This document shows, in pieces, positions 1-9,418 of a stretch of 26,511 nt of DNA (its first letter is position 1; each line of letters starts with the position of its first letter). Where the stretch lies: NCBI GenBank assembly GCA_947627825.1, contig CANQXO010000011.1:1-26511 (forward strand). Reading direction: 5' to 3'. The translations under genes were made by a program, and so were the position numbers. The stretch is from an uncultured Clostridia bacterium. GTDB lineage: Bacteria; Bacillota_A; Clostridia; TANB77; CAG-508. The notes below the pieces were generated by a model. The model was not told the DNA's origin and did not search any database. It saw only the letters and a list, made by a program, of their open reading frames with translations.

Positions 1-1871
1 GTATAAAGTTTTATATCTTTAGCTGTATTTCTTGAGCCATCATATCTGTAATATTTGCCAGGGAAATCATAATTTCTTGATTCATCGTCATCAATTTTTA
101 GAGTTCCCGAACCTCCTTTAAATAATGCTATTATTGCATCGTTTGGTCCTGTTGCTGTAGGTTCTTCAAGTTGATAATATACTCCCTCTCCATTTAATCC
201 TCTAAGCTCAGCGTCTAAGAATACTCCAGCTGCTCCTGCTAATGGACTTGTTGTATCGTCTGGGCTAAAATGTATTTTCTTGTGTGCTACTTTTGCTTGT
301 CCATACTTGAATTTAACTGTGTTATAAAACCAGTGTTTTGTAACTGTATCAATTCTTGGCCAAAGTACAGTAATGTATCTTTCATCACTTTTTTCTATTT
401 CAACAATTAATTCATCTAATTGCTCTACTGTATATCCTTCTATGTAGCTTTCTCTTTCGCTATCTGGTATTGGAGTTTTCTCCATTGGTTGTCTAGTTGT
501 TGTTCCTCCACCACCATCATTTACAACTGTTGTTGATTCAACTTTTGCTAATTTAGCTACTAAATCAAATTTTTCATCTTTATTAGCTGCATCTTCTAAT
601 TCTTCACTTATATCTGTTGATACATCAGTTTTTATACTTTCATTTGTTGATGTAACTTTTTTTATACTTTCAATAGATTGATCACTACCATATTTTATGT
701 CGTTATTTTTAATATTGTTTTTATCTATGTCACTCTTTTCTAATATCAATCCATTTATTGTAACCACTTTATCTGAGTCATAATCATCGCTTTTTTCATA
801 TTCTCTTAATTCTTTAAATAGATCTTCTATTTCAGAGTTTGAATATGCACTCAATTCTGAATCTGTAAATCCCCATTTAGATTTTAGCCAAGCTTTTATA
901 ATATCTTCTTGTTTCATTGTGATTTTACCATTAGATATTATAACTTTATAGTTAATTTTTACTTCTTGCAATTCTATATTTACTTTTGTATTAAATACTT
1001 CTGCAGTGGCTAAATCATAAGTAAGGTCAGGCATCATTGTTGCTATATGTAATGCTAGGAATAATTCAAGTGGCTTTCCATACAAAGATGACCAGTTATC
1101 CATTTGGAAGTAGAAGAATGAACGATTGGCTCTTAGGATATCATTGTCTGATGCTGGGACTCTTAGTGCTTTTCTATCTCTATCTATTGCTACATCTTTA
1201 TCTGTGTATTCTACTCCATCTCTTAAAAGATTAATCATTCCTTTTCCGTAACTTTCAGCGTTAGAATTATTAAATAATGATTGGAAAAATCCACTTAAGT
1301 TCCATTGAGTTAAAGCATATATAGCTTCATTCTGTAATAGATAATGTCTTAAATAATTTTTACCATCTATATCATATAATTCTTTTATTTCTCCGTTTTC
1401 AAATCCTGTTTCTCCAGTTTCATCACTATCTCTTTCATACTCCACATCTGAGAAACCATATCCTGCGATATCATATCCCATATCTTGTACATATTGTGCC
1501 AATTCTATTTCGTCTTCTTTGGTAACATGGGCTACTTCTCCAGAAAGCCATCCATTTATCCAACCTAAAATATCTTGAGCAAATTCTTTTAGTTTACCGT
1601 TAATTAGGCCAGGCATAGATATAAGAGCTTGCAAAAGTCCGATAAATGTTATTATTATAATTAGGCCTACAATAGCTATAATTACAGCTGGCAAATGTGC
1701 GAGTATAAATGTTTTTACTGCTTGCTTCATTGCTTGATAAGTTTTGCTTTCATTTACTTTTTCTTTTGCATCATTAAGAGCTTTTTTTATTTCTTCTTGT
1801 CCTTGTGCTGAAGTTGTGCTATCTTGCTCTGCATCTATTTGCTGTGGAGATTTTTCATTTTCTTCATCCAT
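1..1871 (-). CDS. Large single-pass membrane protein of the T4SS operon, unknown function (partial, C-terminus beyond left edge)
   Basis: An uninterrupted minus-strand frame runs from here past the left edge, giving about 623 residues with no stop. I prefer the ATG at 1871. The AAAGGA at 1884-1889 directly abuts the other in-frame ATG at 1883, leaving no spacer there, but lies 12 nt from this one. Residues 1-50 are polar and acidic and probably cytoplasmic. One strong transmembrane helix follows at about 57-82, after which the rest is hydrophilic and presumably extracellular, with a Ser/Lys/Glu-rich linker around residues 380-440 ending in a Gly/Thr run. I recognise no catalytic motif or named domain. 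It lies 56 nt downstream of a VirB6-like gene, so it is probably a late gene of the T4SS operon. A cell-surface or channel-associated role is inference from position and topology only. The unseen C-terminus could carry a diagnostic domain. Confidence 0.8.
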   Translation of the reverse strand, partial: MDEENEKSPQQIDAEQDSTTSAQGQEEIKKALNDAKEKVNESKTYQAMKQAVKTFILAHLPAVIIAIVGLIIIITFIGLLQALISMPGLINGKLKEFAQDILGWINGWLSGEVAHVTKEDEIELAQYVQDMGYDIAGYGFSDVEYERDSDETGETGFENGEIKELYDIDGKNYLRHYLLQNEAIYALTQWNLSGFFQSLFNNSNAESYGKGMINLLRDGVEYTDKDVAIDRDRKALRVPASDNDILRANRSFFYFQMDNWSSLYGKPLELFLALHIATMMPDLTYDLATAEVFNTKVNIELQEVKINYKVIISNGKITMKQEDIIKAWLKSKWGFTDSELSAYSNSEIEDLFKELREYEKSDDYDSDKVVTINGLILEKSDIDKNNIKNNDIKYGSDQSIESIKKVTSTNESIKTDVSTDISEELEDAANKDEKFDLVAKLAKVESTTVVNDGGGGTTTRQPMEKTPIPDSERESYIEGYTVEQLDELIVEIEKSDERYITVLWPRIDTVTKHWFYNTVKFKYGQAKVAHKKIHFSPDDTTSPLAGAAGVFLDAELRGLNGEGVYYQLEEPTATGPNDAIIALFKGGSGTLKIDDDESRNYDFPGKYYRYDGSRNTAKDIKLY

Positions 1872-1926
1872 CTTTAACTTCATTCCTTTCTTGCTCGTTT
1901 CATATCAAGTCTAACTATAAATTAAT

Positions 1927-4203
1927 TTATATTGTTTGGTCATTATCTGTAGTTCTTATCCTTCTATTTACGAAGTCATTTATTCTTCCATAAAATCTGC
2001 TTCCTCTAATTTTTTGATTTAAACTTGGCCTTAGCTGTCTACTTTGTGCACCACTTAGTGAATCTTCTACAACTCTAATTAATCTTTCTCTTACTGCTTC
2101 TGCAGCCTGTCCTTGTTTTTCTAATTCTTCCCTTTCTTGCATTAGATGTTGATATAGTTCCATTCCAGCATCATCTTCATTAGTTGGCATACTTATACCA
2201 TCAAGCCAGTTTTCAACTTCTTGCATTACTTGTTCATTACTAATTTGATGTGCATCTTGATAATTATCTATATTGTTAGCAATAACTGCTCTACGGTTAT
2301 AATCTTTTACTTTTTCTCTTGATTTATCCGTTCTAGTTCTTACTGCTTTTGTCGCAGCAGAGCCCATATTATATCCTGCAATTCCTGTAGTCAAATCTCC
2401 TGTTGATAGACCTAATGCTGCACCAGCTACTTTCATTCCTCCTGCAACATTTAACCCTACTAATGCCCCTAATACTCCTAATGCAGCTCCACCAGCCGCA
2501 CCGGCTGCTGCTCCTCCTGATGCGCCAGAACTTGCTCCTGCACTGGCTCCTCCTGCACTGGCACTAGCTCCTGCTTCAGATCCTGATACGGCTCCTGCGT
2601 TTGCTCCCGCTTCAGATCCTGATACGGCTCCTGCGTTTGCTCCTGCTTCTTCTCCTACACTAGTTTCTCCAGCACCTGTACCATTTGATCCTCCTGTTTC
2701 TTCTGGAACACCGTCTTGATTAGTTTGAGCAGGTCTTTTTCTATATTGAGATGAAGGCTCTGAAGGTTTATTTCTTTGTTTACTATTAAATAGTCCTGTT
2801 GCTCTACCAATTAATGCTCCTGTAACAGCAGCAGTTGCAATTGTTTTGCCCATACTTTGTGCATCAAATCCAAATATTTTCTTAACAATTTCTTCTGCTT
2901 GATATGTAAACATTAAAACATAAATAGCTATGAATACATTAATTAGACTTACAGATCCAAGCCCATTATCAACTATTAGTTGTAAAACTGTACTTGCTAA
3001 TGCCAAATATATTATACATTGAAATGGTTGTATTAATATATTGTATATAAATTCTTTTAGCCAAGTGTTTAAAGCTTGTGACTTGCCATCTCCCATTTTA
3101 TCAATGGAATAAGTTACGGTTATGAGTGGTGCAATTATAATTAAGAAAGCTAGTGTAATCATCCTTTTAATGTATGCAAAGAAAAATACAAAAGACATTC
3201 CTATCAACATCATAAATGCAACTGAATTTGCTAATCCTGCAACGAAGCTTAATCCAAATACATCACTCCACAATTTGTCTTCAACCGCAGTCATGTCCGG
3301 TTGTTCACTTGCAACTCCTTGTATTAAATCTACTAATGAGTTATTTATATTTATTGTAAATATCATAATATAGTTTAAAACAAATAGTATGCATAAACTA
3401 GTTAGCCAGTCTACAAACATCGTTTTATATTTAGCTCTGTCTTCTGCAACTGTAGATATTGCCATTCTTATTCCAACATATATTAATATTAGTATTAATA
3501 TTACTGCAGATATATTTCTTATTGCTGTATACCAAACTGCAACACTGTTTCTAATATTATTCATTGTGGTAGCGTTTGCACCACTAGCATTTTCAAAGAA
3601 ATTAATATTGGTTAAATCAACTTTATTAAATAAAACATTGTAAACTGTTATTTTTTCACCAGATACTCCATCCATAATCATGGAAAGCACTTTTCCTACT
3701 ATTGCTGGCAAAATCTTAACTCCATAAAAAAGTATTCCAGCTATTCCATCTATCGCTGATCCAAATATATCTTTATCGCTAAGGTCTTCTACTACATCAT
3801 TAGTAACATATCCAGGGTCTAGACTATTTAATCCACCCCATAAAGCACTCGTTACTATAGTATTAAATCCTACGCCTAAATCTTCTCTGCATTTTTCATC
3901 ATAAATCTCATCAAATTTATTAGCATTTTCAGGTTGAGTCATTTCATTATATAGTTCTTCTAAGTCTTCTTTTTGCCATCCAGTTTCTTCTAAGAAATGT
4001 TCTACTATTTTTGGATTATCCGCCGTACCATTATATTCATAATTTTCTCCGGGTCTAATAAACAAAGTCAACATTTCATAGAATGCATTTTTTTCAGCCT
4101 CGGTCATTGAATCATAAGTTTTGGCAAAAGCTGACCCAGTATAAGAAACTATCATTAATATAATTAACAACATAGTTAGGACTTTTTTTAGTCTGGTTTT
4201 CAT
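1927..4203 (-). CDS. VirB6/TrbL-like polytopic T4SS channel protein with Ala/Gly-rich C-terminal extension (VirB6-like copy 3)
   Basis: The protein has 758 residues, with a signal peptide at about 1-27 (AFA before the likely cleavage site). An extracellular segment and a hydrophobic helix at about 150-178 follow. The VirB6-like core at about 195-480 carries the pattern shared by all three VirB6-like proteins here: an NFF motif, YVGIRMAISTV at 242-252, KYKTM-DW at 258-266, YIKR, a IIAPLI segment, GDGKSQ, NILIQP, and IFGFD at the end. VirB6 proteins form the inner-membrane pore of T4SS, so that role is inferred by family. Residues about 495-620 are Ala/Gly/Ser-rich, including two copies of a 12-residue repeat, followed by a hydrophobic Gly/Ala segment and a charged, probably helical tail. 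The start follows AAAGGAG with good spacing. It lies 30 nt downstream of the second large VirB6-like gene. Confidence 0.8.
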   Translation of the reverse strand: MKTRLKKVLTMLLIILMIVSYTGSAFAKTYDSMTEAEKNAFYEMLTLFIRPGENYEYNGTADNPKIVEHFLEETGWQKEDLEELYNEMTQPENANKFDEIYDEKCREDLGVGFNTIVTSALWGGLNSLDPGYVTNDVVEDLSDKDIFGSAIDGIAGILFYGVKILPAIVGKVLSMIMDGVSGEKITVYNVLFNKVDLTNINFFENASGANATTMNNIRNSVAVWYTAIRNISAVILILILIYVGIRMAISTVAEDRAKYKTMFVDWLTSLCILFVLNYIMIFTININNSLVDLIQGVASEQPDMTAVEDKLWSDVFGLSFVAGLANSVAFMMLIGMSFVFFFAYIKRMITLAFLIIIAPLITVTYSIDKMGDGKSQALNTWLKEFIYNILIQPFQCIIYLALASTVLQLIVDNGLGSVSLINVFIAIYVLMFTYQAEEIVKKIFGFDAQSMGKTIATAAVTGALIGRATGLFNSKQRNKPSEPSSQYRKRPAQTNQDGVPEETGGSNGTGAGETSVGEEAGANAGAVSGSEAGANAGAVSGSEAGASASAGGASAGASSGASGGAAAGAAGGAALGVLGALVGLNVAGGMKVAGAALGLSTGDLTTGIAGYNMGSAATKAVRTRTDKSREKVKDYNRRAVIANNIDNYQDAHQISNEQVMQEVENWLDGISMPTNEDDAGMELYQHLMQEREELEKQGQAAEAVRERLIRVVEDSLSGAQSRQLRPSLNQKIRGSRFYGRINDFVNRRIRTTDNDQTI
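2573..2644 (-). repeat. Two 36-bp tandem repeats inside the VirB6-like copy 3 gene
   Basis: Two adjacent 36-bp copies (2573-2608 and 2609-2644) differ only at the last base. In frame they encode two 12-residue units rich in Gly, Ala, Ser and Glu (AGANAGAVSGSE type). The region is visibly richer in G and C than the flanking sequence, and partial copies of the same motif continue on both sides. Near-identity at the DNA level implies recent duplication and a tract that can change length. Confidence 0.9.
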
Positions 4204-4233
4204 TATTTGCTACTCCTTTTCTTTTTTAAGAAT

Positions 4234-6738
4234 TTATAAATTATTTACAAATCTTGATACATTTACAACTGAAGTTTTAGTATCTTTTTTAGCCTTATCG
4301 TTTATCTTTTTTAAATCAAATATTGATTCAGTTATATCTCCAAATCCAAACTCAACTCCTGATTCTTTTCCTTTTCTTTCTACTACTTCTTGAACTATTT
4401 TTACTACTCCATCTTTTAAGCCTGCTGTATCGGAAAATTTATTACTATTTGCATTTGGGTTTGTAGGAACATTTCCTTCAATTGAATCTCCAAACTTATT
4501 GCTGGTTTCTTTGCCAGTGTTTTGGAAATTACTTGATGTTCCCATTTCTTTTCTCTTTTGTTCCATAAACCTTTTTGCTAGTCTATTTGCTTCATATTTT
4601 ATATCATCTTCAATTCCGTCTTTACCTCTATTTTGAAGTTTCATATCTTTTACTAAGTCTTTTACGAATCTATTTACTGTTCTTTCTATTTCGTTAACAT
4701 CCATGTTATCAAAATTTGCCCCAGCTAAAGTTCTTGTAAACATTTTATCCATATAATCAAAGTCAACTTCACTTGATACTCCATTACTTACTATGGAATT
4801 TGAAAATGATTTAGCTAAATCCATTGTACTAAATTCTGCATTTTGAGCTGATTGCATTTTATTTTGAAATGCATTTTTTGCATCACTTACAAGTGAATAC
4901 CTTATTTTATCAGCTACATCTTTAGAGTATTGCTTTCCTATTCCAATTTCATCAAATATTTCTGCCGACATTTCTTCAACTACAGCATCTATATTATTTT
5001 CATCGATTGATATAATACGATGACTTGCTAGGTTCTGTCTTAATAATAAATTTATATTTTCATCATCTGCATATTTTAATAAATATTCAATTTCTTGCTT
5101 ATATTTTTTCATAGCTTCTTCTGAAGCATTATCGAATTTTTCTCTAAATAATCTTTCAATTTCATCTTCTGTTTGCATTGCTTCATTTAAGTAATCAACA
5201 GTAAGGTCCATTTTACTCTTGTCTTTTGCCATTTGTTTATGTCTTCCATAGCCTCCTAGTGTTGCAGCCTGCTCTAATCCTTCAATTCCAGTATATCTAT
5301 TTCCTTTTTTATCCTTTTCAGATGCCATACCATAAATTCCTGTTGCACCTCCTATTGCCATTCCAAGTCCGGCACCAGGATTAACTACTCCGACTGGTAA
5401 GCTAAATCCAATCATTAAAATCTTTCCACCTGCTGATACAATAAATTTAAATGGCGCTGTAAATCTTTCTTTTCTTTGTTTTTTTGCAAGTTTTAATTTT
5501 TGCTTTGCTACTTTTCCAGTTAAGCCTTTTCTTCTAGACATTACTGCTAATATTAGGTGCTGATTGTCTTTTTTTCTAACTTTTTTGTATATATCATTTA
5601 ATTTGTTATCAACTTTATCTAAAGCTCTATTCTTTTTTTCTAACATTTGATTTATTTTACTATTTTCGTCATTTGCTTCTTTGTAGTATTTTCTTCTAGC
5701 AACCCTTTGAATTGCCTTGGTTCCTTTTGTAAACATACCAGTTGTAAGCTTAATAGAATCTTTTGCCATTCCTCCTACAAGCATTGCAGATGCAAATTCT
5801 TCTTTTAAGTTCTTCTGAGGCTCTGCTACATCTTTTATTAACCTTGATTTTTTATCAAAGTTAAATACTTTCATAAATATCTTGTCTGCTTTTAGTATAA
5901 AATTCATAAATACTAAGGCAAGAATAAAGCCTATAATTGTTGTAGTGGCAAGTTCTAATGCTACCGACATTAAAACTATATATAGCACAGCATGTATTGG
6001 TTGTATTAAAACATTTATTGCAAATTCATAAATCCATGATGTTAAGATTCTTGTTCTTTGCCCTTTACTAGCACCTTCTATTGCATATTTAGTTCCTACA
6101 AACGGTGCTATAACTATCAGAACCATTACAGTAAATAACCTCTTTATATAAACCCATAAAAACAATATAGATATAATAACTAAAGCCCAGTAGATTACTG
6201 CTGCTGGAAGTCCAACAGACAATCTTAAATCTTTTGTTCTTGTTCTAATTGTTTCATAAATTGGAAATTCTGAACTGTCATTTATTTCATCAAGTGTACT
6301 TATTAATGTATCATTTATTTCAAATACAGCAACTATTATTAGATGAATAAAAAACACTATAATTACTGCTGTTAGCCAGTTTACTAACATTTTTTTGTAG
6401 TTTGCTCTATCATTTGCAACGGTAGAGAGTGCTAATCTTATACCTATATAGATTAGTATACCTCCTAATAACACAACTGCTATTCTTGTAAATGATACAT
6501 ACCATGTTGCAATGGCTTCCCTTATTTTCATTGTGATACTATCTTCTGGTGCATCGTCTCTTTCAAATACATTTACATTTAATATTGGAATTCTATTAAA
6601 AATAATATCTTCCATTGTATATAAGTGAGTTGCTCCTTGTTCTTCACTATCATCTTCTGCATTTGAAATGCAAGGCAAAATTATGATTACAACTGTAATT
6701 ATTATTGATATCAAAATTTTGCATTTGTCTTTTATCAT
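4234..6738 (-). CDS. VirB6/TrbL-like polytopic T4SS channel protein with long charged C-terminal extension (VirB6-like copy 2)
   Basis: The protein has 834 residues. A signal-like helix covers residues 5-25. The VirB6-like core spans about 45-310 with the motifs shared with its two paralogues: NVNVFE near 54-59, YIGIRLALSTV at 97-107, NYKKMLVNWL at 113-122, YIKRLF, LIVIAPFVG, the NVLIQP segment and KVFNFD. About 520 residues of charged, mostly helical C-terminal sequence follow. This region contains Lys/Arg-rich stretches and one hydrophobic Gly-rich segment at about 435-475 that could insert in or lie on the membrane. The paralogous pattern with adjacent genes supports an inner-membrane channel role; the function of the extension is unknown. 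The start follows AAAGGGGAAATT with suitable spacing. It lies 39 nt downstream of the NlpC/P60 gene and 30 nt upstream of the next VirB6-like gene. Confidence 0.8.
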   Translation of the reverse strand: MIKDKCKILISIIITVVIIILPCISNAEDDSEEQGATHLYTMEDIIFNRIPILNVNVFERDDAPEDSITMKIREAIATWYVSFTRIAVVLLGGILIYIGIRLALSTVANDRANYKKMLVNWLTAVIIVFFIHLIIVAVFEINDTLISTLDEINDSSEFPIYETIRTRTKDLRLSVGLPAAVIYWALVIISILFLWVYIKRLFTVMVLIVIAPFVGTKYAIEGASKGQRTRILTSWIYEFAINVLIQPIHAVLYIVLMSVALELATTTIIGFILALVFMNFILKADKIFMKVFNFDKKSRLIKDVAEPQKNLKEEFASAMLVGGMAKDSIKLTTGMFTKGTKAIQRVARRKYYKEANDENSKINQMLEKKNRALDKVDNKLNDIYKKVRKKDNQHLILAVMSRRKGLTGKVAKQKLKLAKKQRKERFTAPFKFIVSAGGKILMIGFSLPVGVVNPGAGLGMAIGGATGIYGMASEKDKKGNRYTGIEGLEQAATLGGYGRHKQMAKDKSKMDLTVDYLNEAMQTEDEIERLFREKFDNASEEAMKKYKQEIEYLLKYADDENINLLLRQNLASHRIISIDENNIDAVVEEMSAEIFDEIGIGKQYSKDVADKIRYSLVSDAKNAFQNKMQSAQNAEFSTMDLAKSFSNSIVSNGVSSEVDFDYMDKMFTRTLAGANFDNMDVNEIERTVNRFVKDLVKDMKLQNRGKDGIEDDIKYEANRLAKRFMEQKRKEMGTSSNFQNTGKETSNKFGDSIEGNVPTNPNANSNKFSDTAGLKDGVVKIVQEVVERKGKESGVEFGFGDITESIFDLKKINDKAKKDTKTSVVNVSRFVNNL

Positions 6739-6777
6739 AATTTCCCCTTTCTTTATATAGTCTTCTTAATATTAGTC

Positions 6778-7866
6778 TTATTTATTAATAGAGTTAGCAG
6801 CAGCTCCGTCTTCTTCTGTTTTTCCACTTAAGAAGTCCAATGCTCCTGTAACCATACCTTGAATTCCTTCTCCAATTGTTACTGTTACAATTTTAATTCC
6901 ATTAAACATTAATCCAATTATATAATCAAATAAATCTCCTACTCCTGATAAGTAGTACATCATTCCAACATCACCACCTGCAACAACATCTGGTGGCATA
7001 CCATCTATTTTCATTTCTTCTGCAATTTGGTCTAAATCTACTTCTCCGCTTCCTCCACTACTAGTATCTTTTGTTGTTCCTCTTTCAGAACTATGTCCTA
7101 GAAGTATTCCTTCAACAACATTTGATATCCAATCAAATAAGTCTTGTCCTGAATATTCAACTGAACCTGGTAAAGGTGTATCAGGGTTAGGAGGTAGTAG
7201 TGTAAAGTCACTATTTCCTATTGCGTCTTCTAAAAAATGAATTCCATCTAATGATACTATTCTTGCAAATGAAGTAAATGTACATCCTGACCAATCAGCC
7301 ATCGTCCATCCATTTAAATCCCTTATTTCTAAGCCATTAAATTGTGATGTTTTTCTGCCATCTCCAGTTGACCACATATCCACTACTTTTCCATTTCCTA
7401 AATAAATAGCTACATGTCCTGGTGCTATTAATATATCGCCTCTTCTAGCTTGTGACATATCATAAGATTGAACAAAATTATTTGTGTTTACATTATCGCC
7501 ATATTGACTTGGTATAACTGGTCCACCTGAACCATTATAAGCTGATTGATTATATATTCCTATTGCTCTATTTAAAGCATAAGCTACCCATCCTACACAA
7601 TCAAAATAATATCCAGTTATATCTCCTCTATATGTAGCTCCTCTTAGGTCAACATCATAAATGCAATCCCATTTATGATTATTTGCAAAGTTTTCTGCCC
7701 AAGTTGCTAAATCTTCACCTGCTGTTTCTAAAGTTGTTTGGTGCGTTGAGGAATTAGAAGTTCCTGTAGTTGTGGTTTTTGCTGCTAGCACTGTATATAA
7801 ATTAGAAGATAACACTGTAATTATTATTGTTGTTACGATTGTTTTTCTCCAAAAATTTCTTATCAT
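6778..7866 (-). CDS. Secreted NlpC/P60-type peptidoglycan hydrolase of the T4SS (VirB1-like), with C-terminal hydrophobic segment
   Basis: The protein has 362 residues with a signal peptide at about 1-29. The NlpC/P60 (CHAP-like) catalytic domain spans about 50-205, with the likely nucleophile Cys90 in DCVGW and the likely base His151 in PGHVAIYLGNG. In Gram-positive conjugation systems such hydrolases (CwlT-type) locally open the peptidoglycan so the channel can cross the wall, which fits this T4SS context. After a Ser/Gly-rich linker near residues 250-275 there is a hydrophobic segment at about 305-350. It resembles the N-terminal helix of VirB6-like copy 3, so the protein may be membrane-associated rather than freely secreted. 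It has no lysozyme-like (SLT) domain, unlike two-domain CwlT proteins. The start follows GAGGGTGTAAT. It lies 17 nt downstream of the preceding gene. Confidence 0.85.
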   Translation of the reverse strand: MIRNFWRKTIVTTIIITVLSSNLYTVLAAKTTTTGTSNSSTHQTTLETAGEDLATWAENFANNHKWDCIYDVDLRGATYRGDITGYYFDCVGWVAYALNRAIGIYNQSAYNGSGGPVIPSQYGDNVNTNNFVQSYDMSQARRGDILIAPGHVAIYLGNGKVVDMWSTGDGRKTSQFNGLEIRDLNGWTMADWSGCTFTSFARIVSLDGIHFLEDAIGNSDFTLLPPNPDTPLPGSVEYSGQDLFDWISNVVEGILLGHSSERGTTKDTSSGGSGEVDLDQIAEEMKIDGMPPDVVAGGDVGMMYYLSGVGDLFDYIIGLMFNGIKIVTVTIGEGIQGMVTGALDFLSGKTEEDGAAANSINK

Positions 7867-7883
7867 ATTACACCCTCTTTTTA

Positions 7884-9383
7884 CTATAATTTTACACTAA
7901 TTTGTGTATCATTATAATAAATGATATTATTTTCTATTTTTCTAATTTCATAATTTTCATTGCCTGTAATAACTTCTTTTGTCTGCTTTGCTATTGCATC
8001 GTAAATATAGATTCCTTTTTTATTTATGCTATATACGAAATTGGTCTCATTTAATTCATAAATGTTAGTTACATCTTCTACCACTAATACTGAGTCTATA
8101 TTTTCCTTATCAGATGAGTAAAATATGCATTGATTTTGACTATTGTTTAAATATACTACATATTTATCTGTTTTCAAGGTTTCTGCTCTATCAAGTGGTT
8201 CTCTTTTTCTTATATCTAACATTTCTCGATTTTGCTCATCAATTTTTACTAAGTTTCTTTCAAAATCAATATTGACGAATTCTGGAATTGTCTTGTTTTC
8301 TTTTATACTTTCTGCTGTTATGTCGTTTGTAATTTTTCCACTAAAGTTATTGTAAAGTGTTATAGATAATAATTTTACATTTGAAATATCTATTTCTACC
8401 CCTTTTATAGGATATTTAACTTTTATAAAATCACTATTTTTTGTGTATTCAGAATAATCTGGCCATATATCAGTTAATTTTGTTAAAAAGTTATTTATGT
8501 CTTCTTCTTCAATATACTCTGTAACTAATTCTGCAAATTCATCTTGATTTTCTATTGGTTGATTTGGGTATATTGATATTTCTCCGTTTGTAAAGAAAAC
8601 ATAAAACTTATCTGTTTTGTATCCTTTTATTGAAGCTTCATCTCCTGCCTCACTTGTATATGTTGCTTGTCCTAATGCTTGTTCTACTTCTTCTAATGTA
8701 CTTGCTGTTGTAAGTCCGCCTATAACTTTGTCTTTATATTGTTTTGTAAATACTATATTGTAAACTGAACCAGCTACTTTTCTTATTTTATAACCTTCAT
8801 CAAAGTATATATCATATTTTTCAACTGCACTATCCATAGTTCCTAAGTTTATATTAGTAGTCATCCAGCTATTGTTTATTATTTTTTCTAACAACTTTGA
8901 ATTAACTTCTATAGAACTAATCTTGTCTTCTACTTTATTTTCAATTGATTGATTTGATAATAAATGATCAAAGAAATTGCCGTCTCCATTAATTGTATAT
9001 GTTTGTTTACCATCACCAAAATATATTCTAACAATTAAATTTTTTGTTTCGTCTAAAACTCTAAAATCATTCCTATTCATCTTTGCTGCAATTCCACCTA
9101 AAATTGCATCATATTTTGCTTTATTACTTAAGCCATCTTCACTTATGGGATTTACTGGAAATACTATTCTAATGTCTTTTTTAAATCCTTCTTCTGCTGA
9201 TTTTTTAGTTGTTAAGTAAGTTCCTCCATAGAATTCCACAATTTCTTTAATATTTATGAAATCGTCTACTGATTTTTTTTCTTTATTTTGATAACTTACA
9301 ATAGAAATTGCTGATATTACTAAAAGAATTATTATTATAATTATTATTGCAACAATTATTTTAGTTCTTTTTTTCATTTCCAT
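7884..9383 (-). CDS. Membrane-anchored extracellular T4SS-operon protein, unknown function
   Basis: The 499-residue protein begins with a basic segment and one very hydrophobic, isoleucine-rich helix at about 8-30. The rest is hydrophilic, so a type II anchor with an extracellular domain of about 465 residues is predicted. I do not recognise the family. The pattern around residues 220-275 (a Thr/Glu turn, EVEQALGQATYTSE, then alternating strands ending in an FYVFFTNGEISIYP-like stretch) recalls small alpha/beta modules of the BamE type, but this is only a resemblance. The C-terminal 120 residues have repeated beta-strand patterns with VYLNNSQ and IYIYDA, which could be beta-propeller-like. 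It sits between a VirB6-like gene and the NlpC/P60 gene. A periplasm-like or wall-spanning scaffold role analogous to VirB8/TcpC is possible by position, but no sequence evidence supports it. The start uses AAAGGAAATA. Confidence 0.8.
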   Translation of the reverse strand: MEMKKRTKIIVAIIIIIIILLVISAISIVSYQNKEKKSVDDFINIKEIVEFYGGTYLTTKKSAEEGFKKDIRIVFPVNPISEDGLSNKAKYDAILGGIAAKMNRNDFRVLDETKNLIVRIYFGDGKQTYTINGDGNFFDHLLSNQSIENKVEDKISSIEVNSKLLEKIINNSWMTTNINLGTMDSAVEKYDIYFDEGYKIRKVAGSVYNIVFTKQYKDKVIGGLTTASTLEEVEQALGQATYTSEAGDEASIKGYKTDKFYVFFTNGEISIYPNQPIENQDEFAELVTEYIEEEDINNFLTKLTDIWPDYSEYTKNSDFIKVKYPIKGVEIDISNVKLLSITLYNNFSGKITNDITAESIKENKTIPEFVNIDFERNLVKIDEQNREMLDIRKREPLDRAETLKTDKYVVYLNNSQNQCIFYSSDKENIDSVLVVEDVTNIYELNETNFVYSINKKGIYIYDAIAKQTKEVITGNENYEIRKIENNIIYYNDTQISVKL

Positions 9384-9418
9384 TATTTCCTTTCAAATTT
9401 TACCTAAATTTATTATTT

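Noticed and set aside
1037..1234. Plus-strand open frames throughout the window (for example 1037-1234, 3122-3373, 10386-10817, 19863-20054)
   Set aside because: They lie antisense to well-supported minus-strand genes, lack good ribosome binding sites and have composition typical of reversed coding sequence.
2573..2644. CRISPR-like or regulatory repeat array
   Set aside because: The two copies are directly adjacent with no spacers and stay in frame, so they are a coding repeat.
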